Positions 1-9,016 are shown, counted from the stretch's first letter. The stretch: DNA of 64,000 nucleotides from Gilvibacter sp. SZ-19 (GCF_002163875.1 NZ_CP019333.1:2344364-2408363), one strand, 5' to 3'. Made by a program: numbers and translations. Notes: generated by a model not told the origin, from the sequence alone.

Positions 1-9
1 AGGATGGGT

Positions 10-591
10 CTAAAACTCCAAGGGATCTTTAGAATCTGGTTTCCATTTGATATTACAGCCTATGCTCGGCTTTTGATCTTTGCGCTGTGGATGATTATTT
101 AGAATATTGTCTAAAGCTTCGCGCAGATCACGGCCGTTTACAGGAATACCGTTGGATGGGCGAGAATCGTCTAATTGTCCGCGGTACACCAATTTTAGGT
201 CGGCATCGAAAACAAAGAAATCGGGGGTGCAAGTTGCACCGTAGGCGATAGCCACCTCTTGGGTCTTGTCGTAAAGATAGGGGAAGGGGTATTTGTGTCT
301 GCGTCCGGTATCGTACATTTCTTCTGGTCCGTCTTGCGGATAGGTTTCAACATCGTTACTGCTAATAGCCGCAAAGCCAAAGCCAGGTACGGTATAATCG
401 TTAGCAATACGCACCAACTCTTCGTTGACGTGTTTTACAAAAGGGCAGTGGTTGCATATGAACATAATGACCGTTCCTTTATCACCTTTTACTTGGTCCA
501 AGCTTTTAAAACCTGTGCTCATTACATCGTCCAGAAAAAAGTCAGGGGCTACCGTGCCCAAAGGGATCATTTTAGATTCAGTTCTTGCCAT
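10..591 (-). CDS. Thioredoxin-like (peroxiredoxin-like) redox protein
   Basis: A 193-residue soluble protein of the AhpC/TSA-thioredoxin fold. After an opening APDF motif it has a central CNHCPFVKH segment, a CxxC redox centre typical of the 'PRX-like' thioredoxin family proteins, then a YGATCTPDFFVFD segment with the cis-Pro region of the fold. There is no signal peptide or lipobox, so it should be cytoplasmic; a thiol oxidoreductase or thiol peroxidase role is inferred. I chose the ATG at 591 because the protein then begins MARTESKM, just before the conserved APDF region. An earlier in-frame ATG at 639 lies only 8 bases from a -7 promoter element and would add 16 unlike residues. It is transcribed away from csaA. 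Confidence 0.85.
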   Translation of the reverse strand: MARTESKMIPLGTVAPDFFLDDVMSTGFKSLDQVKGDKGTVIMFICNHCPFVKHVNEELVRIANDYTVPGFGFAAISSNDVETYPQDGPEEMYDTGRRHKYPFPYLYDKTQEVAIAYGATCTPDFFVFDADLKLVYRGQLDDSRPSNGIPVNGRDLREALDNILNNHPQRKDQKPSIGCNIKWKPDSKDPLEF

Positions 592-647
592 GCAGTTCAA
601 AGTTTTGGTGTACGATATCTGTCGTGACTCCGCAGTCATCGTTACAA

Positions 648-655
648 CAAAGATA
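648..655 (-). promoter_or_regulatory. -7 promoter element for the thioredoxin-like gene
   Basis: The minus strand reads TATCTTTG, matching the Bacteroidetes -7 consensus TAnnTTTG, about 57 bases upstream of the chosen start. No good TTG -33 element is visible at 19-21 bp. Confidence 0.5.
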
Positions 656-697
656 CGGTAAGATTGCCTATTTTTAGTGCTTTAAATACAACAGCAT

Positions 698-1027
698 ATG
701 GACCTCAGTTGGAACGATTTTACCAAAGTAGACATGCGTGTGGGAACCGTTGTAAAAGTCGAAAACTTTCCGGAAGCTAGAAACCCAGCCTATAAACTCT
801 GGATAGATTTTGGTGCCCTAGGAACCCTTAAAAGTTCTGCCCAAATTACTGTCAAGTATAATAAAGAGGAACTACTCGGTGCGCAAGTGGTTGCTGTGGT
901 GAACTTCCCTGAAAAACAAATTGGCCCATTCATGAGCCAATGTTTAGTGCTAGGAGCTGTAGACGGCAAGGCGGTCACACTCTTGTCACCAAACAAAGAA
1001 GTGCCTAACGGTTTGCGTATTGCTTAA
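698..1027 (+). CDS. csaA: CsaA-like tRNA-binding / export chaperone
   Basis: A 109-residue protein covering one complete OB-fold tRNA-binding domain, the normal length for CsaA. It shows the family signatures: DFTKVDMRVGTV near the N-terminus, the KLWIDFG strand, SSAQIT, and VVAVVNFPEKQIGPFMSQ followed by a C-terminal LLSPNKEVPNG. CsaA proteins bind tRNA-like RNA and act as SecB-like secretion chaperones in some bacteria; which role applies here cannot be read from sequence. It is a single gene ended by the hairpin at 1033-1062 shared with the convergent M14 peptidase gene. Confidence 0.9.
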   Translation: MDLSWNDFTKVDMRVGTVVKVENFPEARNPAYKLWIDFGALGTLKSSAQITVKYNKEELLGAQVVAVVNFPEKQIGPFMSQCLVLGAVDGKAVTLLSPNKEVPNGLRIA

Positions 1028-1032
1028 ATAAA

Positions 1033-1062
1033 AAAAAGGGAAGTATTGCTACTTCCCTTTTT
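1033..1062. terminator. Bidirectional intrinsic terminator (csaA / M14 peptidase)
   Basis: A perfect 13-bp stem (arms 1033-1045 and 1050-1062, loop TTGC) with a GGGAAGTA core flanked by A and T runs, so it can stop transcription from both convergent genes. Confidence 0.9.
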
Positions 1063-1083
1063 AAACGATTTGCTAAAGCTTTT

Positions 1084-3600
1084 TTACATCTCATCTCCAA
1101 AGAACACAGCGTTCATTAGCAACTTATTGGTGCCATACCAAAAAGCTCTAAAATTGGTGTTGTCGGTAAAATAGATGATCTGTCCGCGGCCCTTACCCTG
1201 TATCTTCACCATAGAAGTTCCGCCTAATTGCTCCAGGTTCTCTTCCGAGATATATCCACTTAAAAGCGGGTTGTCGGTGTATTGTACTGGGTTGTTGTAG
1301 CTCTGCGGATCTGCCTCCATGAACAAGGTGCTGTTTCTAAAGGTCGGCATACTGGTTTTGGTGTATCCAAAAGCAATAGGGTGGGTGAGGTCTAATTTGG
1401 TCTCAAAGATCGCTCCTCCTATAACCTGTGCGCCAAAGTAGTCGCCGCGTTGTTCAAAGCTAATATTGGTGGCAGTGTCTTGAGCCGATTTGAATTTTAT
1501 CTTCATCAGTTCGTTTCTGTCCAACCAACGTCCCATATTCTTGTAGGCAATTAGGGTTCCACCACTGCGGATCCAACTGTCTAGTTTTTCTGCGTCGGAT
1601 TTGTCTAAGGCAGAGCCCCAAGAATTAGGAACGATTATGTCTGTATAACGGCTCAGATCAGCTCGGCCAAAATCTCTAGAATCTATTTTGGTGAGTTTCA
1701 TGGCGTAACGCGTGTCGAATAAATGCCAGATCTCTCCTGCATCGTAAGGGTTCATCCCATCGCCAATAATGATGGCTACCTCTTGTTTCTCTATCGCTCT
1801 AAACTGATTGCTCCCCAAATCGATCCCTTCTGTGTATCCTGTGGTAACTCCAGTGATCTCGATATGGCTCTCTCTGGCAACATCGTTGAGGAACTTGGCC
1901 AGATCGCGTGCGTCTAGTTTTTGATTCTGCGCTGGGATCATAATGGTTCCGTAGTCGTATTGCTTACCGTTTAGACTGAACGGCTTCATGCCTACTTTGG
2001 CACGTAAACCCTTTTCTAAGATCATATTCAGCGCCTTGGGAGCATAGTACTCATGCCATTCCATTAAATAGGCATAGCCCCCAGTATTGGTCAAAATGGT
2101 CTCTTTGGGTTTTAGGTCTTCAACTTTTGGCCCTGCAGCGCTTAAAGAGGCTTTGTCGCTATAGTTGAGGTTGAAGGCCATCGGGAAGGTCCAGGCAGAA
2201 ATATCGTAAAACAAAGAGTCTTTAAAAGTGGTTCGCACATCGAACATTGCTTTTAGGAGTCTGTGGTTCTTTTGATTCTTAGGAATGATATAACTGTATC
2301 CTTTCTTGTACGATTTTCCAGCGACATTCACATCGCTTTTGAGTTCGTGGAAATCGATCTTATGACGTTCCAAGATCTCGGCAAAGTGATACACACGAGC
2401 GGCATCTTTGGCATCTCCAACTATATAAGCTCCGCCTTTAGCAGCCTCAGAGCGGGCGTCGCTAAAGAACTGCTTTTGGTAATCCAAGAGTTTGGTACGC
2501 ATAGTAGCTGAGGCTTCTAGGGTACTCAAGGCAGCGGTTAATTGGTTTCTAATGGTAAATGGGAAAGTTAGAATACCGTTTACACTTTCTTGCGCATGTC
2601 CACGAGAAGAGGCCTGTTCAAACAAGATTCCGATTCCACCATTAATATCTGGAAAGGTCGATCCTTTACCGTAATAAAAATCATCAAAACTCTCTTGGGT
2701 ATAATACAAACTCCCTATCTGATCTAGCGCTTTCACATGATAGGTCGCAATCTCTCCCGTTAGGTCTTGATTGCGCTGTGGCGTTAATGGGTGCGTACGC
2801 GACGGAATACCTGGCTGGAAGAAAAAAGTAGCGTTGGTTCCCATCTCGTGGTGGTCTGTCAGTACATTCGGATACCATTTGTGAAAGCTGGCAATGCGTG
2901 CTCTAGATTCCGGCAATTGTACCGGCAACCAGTCGCGATTCATGTCAAACCAGTAGTGATTGGTACGTCCTCCTGGCCAAACTTCGCTGTATTCGCGATC
3001 ATTCGGATCCGGATTGATGTTAATGCTTTTGTGCACATTAGCCCAATAAGCGAAACGTTGTAAACCGTCTGGGTTGAATGAAGGGTCTAATAAGATCACC
3101 GTATTCTTGAGCTTTTCTTCTAAGGCTGGTCCTTGAGCGGCAGCCAAATAGTAAGCGTAGAGTAAAGAGGCGTTAGATCCACTAGGTTCGTTCCCGTGAA
3201 TGGAGAAGCCTTGATACAAGATCACCGGCATTTGCGAAGTGTCTCCGCTGCCGTTGTCTGTTAGGGCCATATGCTCCGCGCGAATCTGATCGATACGTGC
3301 GTGATTCTCTGGAGCAGTTACGGTAAGCAGTAAGATCGGGCGACCTTCAAACGTGGTGCCGCGCGACTCGATGGTCATGCGGTCACTGGCTGCAGCCAAA
3401 GCTTGCATATACATGGCTAGCTTGTCATGGGTAATGTGCCAATCGCCAACCTGGTGTCCTATAACACTTTCAGGAGTAGGAATATCTGGGTTATAGCTAA
3501 CATTTCCAGGGAGGTAATAATTCAGGTCTACGTGGTAATCTTGTGCAATCCCGGCCGATACTGAAAAAAATACGGCGAGGCTTAAAGCGAATTTTAACAT
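1084..3600 (-). CDS. Secreted M14-family zinc carboxypeptidase
   Basis: An 838-residue exported peptidase. The N-terminus (about 19 residues ending in GIAQ) is a Sec signal peptide. The zinc carboxypeptidase domain spans roughly residues 50-380. It shows the zinc motif HGNEPSG (His and Glu ligands), a DMNRDW segment with the usual substrate-binding Asn/Arg, the third zinc ligand in DHHEMG, and the general-base Glu in GILFEQASSRG. The remaining ~450 residues resemble the C-terminal extension of large Bacteroidetes M14 proteins, including a GATase-like region around IIVPNSWGSAL. It is probably periplasmic or outer-membrane associated and used for peptide scavenging (inference). No lipobox and no T9SS tail are visible. 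It is a single gene between two terminators. Confidence 0.9.
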   Translation of the reverse strand: MLKFALSLAVFFSVSAGIAQDYHVDLNYYLPGNVSYNPDIPTPESVIGHQVGDWHITHDKLAMYMQALAAASDRMTIESRGTTFEGRPILLLTVTAPENHARIDQIRAEHMALTDNGSGDTSQMPVILYQGFSIHGNEPSGSNASLLYAYYLAAAQGPALEEKLKNTVILLDPSFNPDGLQRFAYWANVHKSININPDPNDREYSEVWPGGRTNHYWFDMNRDWLPVQLPESRARIASFHKWYPNVLTDHHEMGTNATFFFQPGIPSRTHPLTPQRNQDLTGEIATYHVKALDQIGSLYYTQESFDDFYYGKGSTFPDINGGIGILFEQASSRGHAQESVNGILTFPFTIRNQLTAALSTLEASATMRTKLLDYQKQFFSDARSEAAKGGAYIVGDAKDAARVYHFAEILERHKIDFHELKSDVNVAGKSYKKGYSYIIPKNQKNHRLLKAMFDVRTTFKDSLFYDISAWTFPMAFNLNYSDKASLSAAGPKVEDLKPKETILTNTGGYAYLMEWHEYYAPKALNMILEKGLRAKVGMKPFSLNGKQYDYGTIMIPAQNQKLDARDLAKFLNDVARESHIEITGVTTGYTEGIDLGSNQFRAIEKQEVAIIIGDGMNPYDAGEIWHLFDTRYAMKLTKIDSRDFGRADLSRYTDIIVPNSWGSALDKSDAEKLDSWIRSGGTLIAYKNMGRWLDRNELMKIKFKSAQDTATNISFEQRGDYFGAQVIGGAIFETKLDLTHPIAFGYTKTSMPTFRNSTLFMEADPQSYNNPVQYTDNPLLSGYISEENLEQLGGTSMVKIQGKGRGQIIYFTDNTNFRAFWYGTNKLLMNAVFFGDEM

Positions 3601-3658
3601 GGTTGGTTGGTGTGTTGTGGTTGATTCTTTAAGTCAATCATTAAGCTTTAAAGATAAA

Positions 3659-3691
3659 AAAAACCGCTGGCAAAGGGTGCAAGCGGTTTTT
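3659..3691. terminator. Intrinsic terminator downstream of the DUF3276 gene
   Basis: A 10-bp inverted repeat, AAAAACCGCT (3659-3668) and AGCGGTTTTT (3682-3691), with A/T runs on both sides. It lies 22 bases past the DUF3276 stop codon, on the leftward-read strand. Confidence 0.85.
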
Positions 3692-3712
3692 CATTTAGGG
3701 AAATTTTATGAT

Positions 3713-4099
3713 TTAAATATCGTCAAAATCGATGTCTGTGAACGATTGCGTACTGGATTCTGAACTTACGGCTACCGTTTCTGGTTGCCCGTTCTGAAAT
3801 TCCTTTTTATAATCTTTCTGATGACGCTCGCTGATCACTTCCTCACCTTTCTCTGCGATGATGAAATCTATCATATCATTGACGTGCTCTCTAAAACTGG
3901 CAAAATCTTCTTTATAGAGATAGATCTTGTGTTTTTTATAGTGGAAAGAACCGTCTTCGTTCGTGAATTTTTTACTCTCTGTGATGGTAAGGTAATAGTC
4001 TCCTGCTTTAGTAGATCTAACATCGAAGAAGTACGTCCGGCGGCCAGCTCTTAAGACCTTGGAGTAAATTTCTTCTTTCTCCAGCATGTGATCACTCAT
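3713..4099 (-). CDS. PUR-alpha-like nucleic-acid-binding protein (DUF3276)
   Basis: A 128-residue protein beginning MSDHMLEKEEIYSKV. The region from KVLRAGRRTYFFDVRSTKAGDYYLTITESKK to YLYKEDFASF matches the bacterial PUR domain (DUF3276), a small single-stranded DNA/RNA-binding fold common in Bacteroidetes and spirochaetes. The C-terminal third is polar and acidic and ends in DIDFDDI, likely disordered. The longer open frame (to 4267) would overlap the ABC gene and adds a poor, basic, unlike leader, so I use the ATG at 4099. It is 64 bases downstream of the ABC exporter gene on the same strand. The role in nucleic-acid metabolism is inferred from the family only. Confidence 0.88.
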   Translation of the reverse strand: MSDHMLEKEEIYSKVLRAGRRTYFFDVRSTKAGDYYLTITESKKFTNEDGSFHYKKHKIYLYKEDFASFREHVNDMIDFIIAEKGEEVISERHQKDYKKEFQNGQPETVAVSSESSTQSFTDIDFDDI

Positions 4100-4163
4100 G
4101 TCTTGTTTAGTTTTTGCGTTAGCCAAATCTCTAAAAAAAAAACGTAGCAAACAAACGCGGCAA

Positions 4164-5918
4164 CTATATTTCTTTTTCTGCCAATTGCTTTTGGTAAAGC
4201 TCCTTGTAATAGCCTTCTTGAGCGAGTAATTCTTGATGTGTTCCCTGCTGTAGAATCTGCCCGTCATCTAACACTATGATCTGATCTGCAGTCTTTGCGG
4301 AGGAGACCCTATGGCTCACAATAAGGGTGGTGCAATCTTGAGTAGCGATCTCTAAATTGCTCAAAATGGCTTCTTCGGTCTCGGTGTCTACTGCGGAGAG
4401 GCAATCGTCTAAAAGCAGCAACTTAGGCGATTTGATCAAGGCTCGGGCAATAGAAACGCGCTGTTTTTGACCTCCGGATAGGGTAATACCGCGTTCTCCT
4501 AGTATGGTTTGATAGCCTTTGCTAAAATCGATAATATTGTCGTGAACCACAGCCATCTTAGCAGCCTGTTCAATTTCTTCTTGGGTGGCATCTTCCTTAC
4601 CAAATTTGATGTTGTTGGCCAAGGTGTCGCTAAAAAGGAAAGCGTCTTGCGGGACATACCCCATTTGTTGTCTGAATGCTTCCAGATTGATCTCGCGCAG
4701 GTCTATTCCATCCGCAGTAATACTACCTTTTTCCACATCGTAAAGGCGGCCCAGCAACTCAAGTACAGTCGATTTCCCCGAGCCCGTGTTTCCAAGAATA
4801 GCGAGTTTTTCACCTGGCGCTAACTGAAAACTAATTCCTTTTAAGGCCTTGATATTGGTGTCTGGATAAGTAAAGTGTACATTTTCAAAACGGATCGCTC
4901 CCTGAAGATTAACTGCTTCAACACTTGGATTTACGATCTCTGGTTCTTGCCCAAGGAATTCGTTAATACGCTTCTGAGAGGCCTCTGCTTGTTGTACCAT
5001 AGAGGTTACCCAGCCCACAATGGCCACTGGCCAGGTCAGCATATTCACATAAACCAAGAACTCGACTATGGTTCCCAGATCGATCTGCCCGTCTATGTAT
5101 TGTTTCCCTCCTATATATATGACCAGGGTGTTGCTTATCCCAATAAGTAGTATCATAAGTGGAAAGAACAAGGCTTGCACCTTTACCAAGTCGATATTCT
5201 TGTCTTTACTCCCTTCTGCAAGTTCCACAAAACTGCTGTTGGTTGGGGGTTCAATGCCATAAGCTTTAATTACCGAGATCCCGCTAAAGGATTCTTGGGT
5301 AAAAGTGGTCAATTTGGCCAAATACTCCTGTACAACTGTACTGCGCTTGTGAATAGCGCGGCTCAATTTGTAGATAGCTACCGATAAGATAGGCAAAGGC
5401 GTTACCGCGTACAAGGTTAGTAGTGGCGCGGTATAGATCATATAACTGATGGTCACCACAAAGGTGGTTACCGTGGTGGCACTGTACATAAGGGCAGGCC
5501 CCACATACATGCGCACCTTAGAGACATCTTCGCTGATTCGGCTCATCAAATCTCCGGTGCGGTTCTGTTTGTAAAAGGCTAGCGACAAGCGTTCGTATTG
5601 CTGGAAAACTTCATTTTTAAGGTCGAATTCTATAAAGCGCGAAACCACAATAATGGTCTGTCGCATGATAAAGGTGAAGAACCCGGCCAATAAAGCAGCC
5701 CCTAGTATTACAAGTATGTTGGTGTTTATATCGGACAAAAGCGAATCCATCTGGGCTTCAGAAGCAGATGCGAATGAATCCACAGTGTCTATTATGTTAC
5801 CGATAAAGATCGGAATGAAAAGGGAAAAGATTCTTGCAATTACCGTAATGAGAAGCCCAAGGGCTAAACGGCCGCGATATTTGATAAAAAACTTGTTGAG
5901 ATACTTGAGTTCCTTCAT
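4164..5918 (-). CDS. ABC exporter half-transporter (MsbA/MdlA-like)
   Basis: A 584-residue fused permease-ATPase. Residues ~1-320 form a six-helix type IV exporter domain and ~340-580 the nucleotide-binding domain. Walker A is GNTGSGKST (376-384), the Q-loop is YVPQDAF, the signature is LSGGQKQR (about 480), Walker B is LLLLDD (about 500-505) and the switch His is in VSHRV. The usual catalytic Glu after Walker B is Asp here (LLLLDDCLSAVD), as in one half of many heterodimeric exporters such as MdlA/YheI-type proteins. No partner half lies next to it, so the dimer arrangement is unknown. Substrate is unknown: lipid, peptide or drug export are all possible. Confidence 0.9.
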   Translation of the reverse strand: MKELKYLNKFFIKYRGRLALGLLITVIARIFSLFIPIFIGNIIDTVDSFASASEAQMDSLLSDINTNILVILGAALLAGFFTFIMRQTIIVVSRFIEFDLKNEVFQQYERLSLAFYKQNRTGDLMSRISEDVSKVRMYVGPALMYSATTVTTFVVTISYMIYTAPLLTLYAVTPLPILSVAIYKLSRAIHKRSTVVQEYLAKLTTFTQESFSGISVIKAYGIEPPTNSSFVELAEGSKDKNIDLVKVQALFFPLMILLIGISNTLVIYIGGKQYIDGQIDLGTIVEFLVYVNMLTWPVAIVGWVTSMVQQAEASQKRINEFLGQEPEIVNPSVEAVNLQGAIRFENVHFTYPDTNIKALKGISFQLAPGEKLAILGNTGSGKSTVLELLGRLYDVEKGSITADGIDLREINLEAFRQQMGYVPQDAFLFSDTLANNIKFGKEDATQEEIEQAAKMAVVHDNIIDFSKGYQTILGERGITLSGGQKQRVSIARALIKSPKLLLLDDCLSAVDTETEEAILSNLEIATQDCTTLIVSHRVSSAKTADQIIVLDDGQILQQGTHQELLAQEGYYKELYQKQLAEKEI

Positions 5919-5969
5919 TCCTTTTTTAAGGATGGTTAATAAATTATTCTTATTTCTGCCGCTATTTAG

Positions 5970-6000
5970 TTGTTAATATTTCAATTAACCGTTACTTTTG
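5970..6000 (+). promoter_or_regulatory. Bacteroidetes-type promoter for leucine dehydrogenase
   Basis: TTG at 5970-5972, a 20-bp spacer, then TACTTTTG at 5993-6000. This is an exact match to the TTG / TAnnTTTG pattern of the Bacteroidetes housekeeping sigma factor. The gene starts 38 bases downstream. Confidence 0.75.
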
Positions 6001-6037
6001 CCCGTCCTTTTTAAAGGATTCATAACCTATATATTCT

Positions 6038-7135
6038 ATGATGGCAGAAATCATACCTACTGAAGACCTCAAAAAAATGGACCCCGTTTTTGGTCAGTTT
6101 TCTTTCGATAACCACGAACAGGTGGTCTTTTGCAATGACAAAGATACAGGTTTAAAAGCAATAATCGGTATCCACAATACGGTCATGGGACCGGCTTTGG
6201 GAGGTACTCGAATGTGGTCTTATAAATCGGAATGGGAAGCGCTCAATGACGTATTGCGTCTTTCAAGAGGTATGACCTATAAGTCAGCGATTACCGGCCT
6301 TAATCTAGGTGGTGGTAAGGCGGTTATCATAGGTGACGCCAAAACACAAAAGACTCCAGAGCTTATGTTGCGCTTTGGTGAATTTGTGCACTCTTTAGGA
6401 GGTAAATACATTACTGCAGAAGATGTAGGTATGGCTACTTCAGATATGGATCTGGTACGCACCGTGACTCCTTATGTCACCGGAATCTCCGAAGTAAAAG
6501 GAGGAGCCGGTAACCCATCTCCAATTACCGCTTATGGTGTATTTATGGGGATGAAGGCGGCCGCCAAATACCGATACGGTTCAGAAATGCTAGAAGACAA
6601 GCGTGTGTTTGTTCAGGGGATCGGTAATGTCGGTGAGGCTTTGGTTGAACATTTGACCAACGAAGGAGCTAAGGTTGTCCTTAGTGATATTAGCGAAGAG
6701 CGTTTGCAAGAGGTAAGTGCCAAATACGGAGCAGAGATCTATCGTGGAGATAATCTTTATGCTGAGCCTATGGATATCTATGCACCTTGTGCTTTAGGAG
6801 CCACCGTTAACGACAACACCATTGAGCAGTTACAAGCGGCGGTGATCGCTGGAGCAGCGAACAATCAGCTAGCCGATGAGAACATTCACGGTAAGCGCCT
6901 GCGCGAGCGCGGAATTGTTTACGCTCCGGACTTCTTGATCAATGCTGGAGGTATCATCAATGTGTACGCGGAATTGGAAAACTACGGCAAGGCAGATATT
7001 ATGCGTAAGACAGAGAATATCTACAACACTACCTTAGAGATCCTAGAAAAAGCAGAGCAACAAGATATTACTACGCATCAGGCAGCCTTTGATATTGCTC
7101 AAGCGCGTATCGATGCCAGAAAAAAGGATAGCTAA
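6038..7135 (+). CDS. ldh: Leucine (Glu/Leu/Phe/Val) dehydrogenase
   Basis: A 365-residue NAD-dependent amino-acid dehydrogenase that deaminates branched-chain amino acids to 2-keto acids. The N-terminal substrate domain has GPALGGTRMW and NLGGGKAVI with the catalytic Lys, followed by YITAEDVG. The Rossmann domain carries the dinucleotide motif VQGIGNVGEAL (about residues 190-200), and GAANNQLA is the usual late signature. Length and motif order fit leucine dehydrogenase better than the longer glutamate dehydrogenases. ATG codons at 6038 and 6041 are adjacent and either could be used. It is transcribed alone from the promoter at 5970-6000; nusB follows with its own promoter-like element. Confidence 0.9.
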   Translation: MMAEIIPTEDLKKMDPVFGQFSFDNHEQVVFCNDKDTGLKAIIGIHNTVMGPALGGTRMWSYKSEWEALNDVLRLSRGMTYKSAITGLNLGGGKAVIIGDAKTQKTPELMLRFGEFVHSLGGKYITAEDVGMATSDMDLVRTVTPYVTGISEVKGGAGNPSPITAYGVFMGMKAAAKYRYGSEMLEDKRVFVQGIGNVGEALVEHLTNEGAKVVLSDISEERLQEVSAKYGAEIYRGDNLYAEPMDIYAPCALGATVNDNTIEQLQAAVIAGAANNQLADENIHGKRLRERGIVYAPDFLINAGGIINVYAELENYGKADIMRKTENIYNTTLEILEKAEQQDITTHQAAFDIAQARIDARKKDS

Positions 7136-7163
7136 TCCGCTTTAGACCAGAAGCGTTTTTTAT

Positions 7164-7171
7164 TACATTTG
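7164..7171 (+). promoter_or_regulatory. -7 promoter element for nusB operon
   Basis: TACATTTG fits TAnnTTTG and lies 40 bases upstream of the chosen nusB ATG. Because it overlaps the more upstream in-frame start at 7169, it also argues for the later start. No clear TTG -33 element is present. Confidence 0.5.
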
Positions 7172-7210
7172 CAGGGTACAATTAAGTATACCTGTATTAA
7201 GTTCTTACCC

Positions 7211-8155
7211 ATGCTGACCCGAAGACATATTCGTATCAAAGTATTGCAAACCATCTATGCTTTTGACAAAGCCGAGATAGATGAGCTCAAAAAGAGTGAA
7301 AAATTCCTAGTGTATAGCATGGAACAAATGCGCGACCTGCACTTGGTAATGTTGAGTTTGCTAGTCAATCTGCGCGACTACGGGGCCGATCAGCTGGAAA
7401 AGCGTAAGAAAAAACACTTGGTCACTCAAGAAGACCTCAATCCCAACACTGCTTTTATTGACAATAAAGTGCTGTTACTCTTAAAAGAGAACACAGCCTT
7501 GAACACCTTGGTCACTGAGCGTAAGTTGGACTTCTGGAAACTCGATGACGAATACATCAGCCTTTTGTATAAGGAGTTGATGGCTGCGGATTTCTACCAG
7601 GAGTATATGGACAATGCCAGCAGCGATTTCAAAACCGATAAAGAGTTCGTTATTAAGCTTTACAAAGAGATCGTTGCGCCTAACGACAAGCTTTACGACT
7701 ATTTCGAGGACAAGCGTCTGACCTGGTTAGACGATTATCCAGTAGTGAATACGGGGATCGTCAAGCTCTTGAATCAAATGGGCCCCAACCCAAGCGACGG
7801 TAAATTAACCCCGCCGGCTTTTAAGAACAAAGAAGATCTGGACTTTGGTGTGGAGCTCTTTAGAAAAGTGGTTTTGCACGACGAGAAATACACCAAAGAC
7901 ATCATTGGAAAGACCCCAAATTGGGACAAGGATCGCATTGCAGATCTGGATATGATCATGATCAAGATGGGAATCGCGGAATTTCTGCATTTTCCAAGTA
8001 TTCCGGTTAAGGTGACAATTAACGAATATTTAGAGATTGCCAAGGAGTATTCTACCCCGAAAAGCAGTATTTTTATCAATGGTATTCTAGACAAATTAGT
8101 TCAGCAATACCGCGACGATAACAGCCTGAACAAAATAGGACGCGGGCTTAGATAG
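7211..8155 (+). CDS. nusB: Transcription antitermination factor NusB
   Basis: A 314-residue protein. The C-terminal ~130 residues are the NusB RNA-binding domain: KDIIGKTPNWDKDRIADLDMIMIKMGIAEFLHFPSIPVKVTIN-type helices and the final SSIFINGILDKL signature. The N-terminus starts MLTRRHIRIKVLQTIYAF, the usual NusB opening helix. The middle insertion that makes it twice the length of E. coli NusB is normal for Bacteroidetes. NusB binds boxA in rRNA leaders with NusE and supports antitermination. The ATG at 7211 gives the standard LTRRH N-terminus. It heads a run with the DUF1573 and yajC genes (gaps of 52 and 3 bases). Confidence 0.92.
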   Translation: MLTRRHIRIKVLQTIYAFDKAEIDELKKSEKFLVYSMEQMRDLHLVMLSLLVNLRDYGADQLEKRKKKHLVTQEDLNPNTAFIDNKVLLLLKENTALNTLVTERKLDFWKLDDEYISLLYKELMAADFYQEYMDNASSDFKTDKEFVIKLYKEIVAPNDKLYDYFEDKRLTWLDDYPVVNTGIVKLLNQMGPNPSDGKLTPPAFKNKEDLDFGVELFRKVVLHDEKYTKDIIGKTPNWDKDRIADLDMIMIKMGIAEFLHFPSIPVKVTINEYLEIAKEYSTPKSSIFINGILDKLVQQYRDDNSLNKIGRGLR

Positions 8156-8207
8156 AATAGAAAATTTGGTTATTTTAGCCACTCTTAAAAAAATTAAACC
8201 CAAAAAG

Positions 8208-8711
8208 ATGAAAAAATCAGCATTAATATTGGCAGCCTTTGTTGCTTTCGCCTTTACTTCTTGTAAAGAGAACGCTGCTGACAAAGTAGACGGAGCAGCA
8301 GACGTATCTGCAAATGCAGAAGCAGCCACTAGCGCTAGTGGTGATGAAGCTAAGTTCCCTGTAATGACTTTTGAGACTACAGAGCACGATTTTGGAACTA
8401 TTGACCAAGGAACTAACGTAGAGCACTTGTTCAAGTTCAAGAATACTGGAAATGCTCCATTGGTTGTAGTTGACGCTAAATCAAGCTGTGGATGTACTGT
8501 TCCAACTTGGTCTCGTGAGTCTATCCCTCCAGGAGGAGAAGGAGAGATGCTAGTAAAATTCAACGGATCTGGTCAGAATCAGGTAAGCAAAACAGTGACT
8601 ATCACTGCTAATACTCGTAACGGGAAAGAGCTTATCAAGATCAAAGCTTTCGTAACACCTAAAGCTGGTGCAACAGGTTCTCCTATCCAAGTTAACTCTT
8701 CAGGACAATAA
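8208..8711 (+). CDS. DUF1573 lipoprotein
   Basis: A 167-residue protein with a lipoprotein signal peptide (lipobox ending FTSC, Cys near residue 19) and an Ala/Asp-rich linker. It then has one DUF1573 domain with the hallmark EHDFGTI, FKFKNTGNAPL and SSCGCTVP segments followed by PPGGEGEM. DUF1573 is an ASH/immunoglobulin-like beta-sandwich common in secreted Bacteroidetes proteins; molecular function is not established. It is likely anchored in a membrane facing the periplasm. The ATG at 8208 is chosen because it creates the signal peptide. It lies between nusB and yajC and is probably co-transcribed. Confidence 0.88.
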   Translation: MKKSALILAAFVAFAFTSCKENAADKVDGAADVSANAEAATSASGDEAKFPVMTFETTEHDFGTIDQGTNVEHLFKFKNTGNAPLVVVDAKSSCGCTVPTWSRESIPPGGEGEMLVKFNGSGQNQVSKTVTITANTRNGKELIKIKAFVTPKAGATGSPIQVNSSGQ

Positions 8712-8714
8712 TCC

Positions 8715-8999
8715 ATGGAAGGATTCCAACAATTTATCCCCTTATTACTGCTCTTTGCAGTGTTCTATTTATTTCTGATCGCGCCACAGCGTAAGAAACA
8801 AAAACAAGAACGCAAGTTCATCGAAGAGTTGAAAAAGGGAGATCGCGTGGTAACTATTAGTGGAATGCACGGCAAGGTTCTAGATATCAATGACGACGGA
8901 ACCTGCATCATAGAAACCGGAGCTGGCAAGATCAAGTTCGATCGCGCTGCCATTTCTATGGACAAGAGCAAACGCTTAAACGAGCCCGCGAAGAAATAA
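8715..8999 (+). CDS. yajC: Preprotein translocase accessory subunit YajC
   Basis: A 94-residue protein with one N-terminal transmembrane helix (FIPLLLLFAVFYLFLIAPQRKKQKQ), the classic YajC signature, and a small cytoplasmic beta domain containing LKKGDRVVTISGMHGKV. YajC associates with SecDF at the SecYEG translocon. It starts 3 bases after the DUF1573 stop and ends before a strong terminator. Confidence 0.95.
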   Translation: MEGFQQFIPLLLLFAVFYLFLIAPQRKKQKQERKFIEELKKGDRVVTISGMHGKVLDINDDGTCIIETGAGKIKFDRAAISMDKSKRLNEPAKK

Positions 9000-9016
9000 T
9001 TCGCTTTTACAGCATT

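Noticed and set aside
4100..4267. Extended N-terminus of the DUF3276 gene
   Set aside because: It would overlap the 3' end of the ABC exporter gene and adds an unlike basic leader; the ATG at 4099 fits the family.
8096..8563. 155-codon open frame antisense to the DUF1573 gene
   Set aside because: Opposite a real lipoprotein gene and reading through the nusB stop region; no recognisable features.
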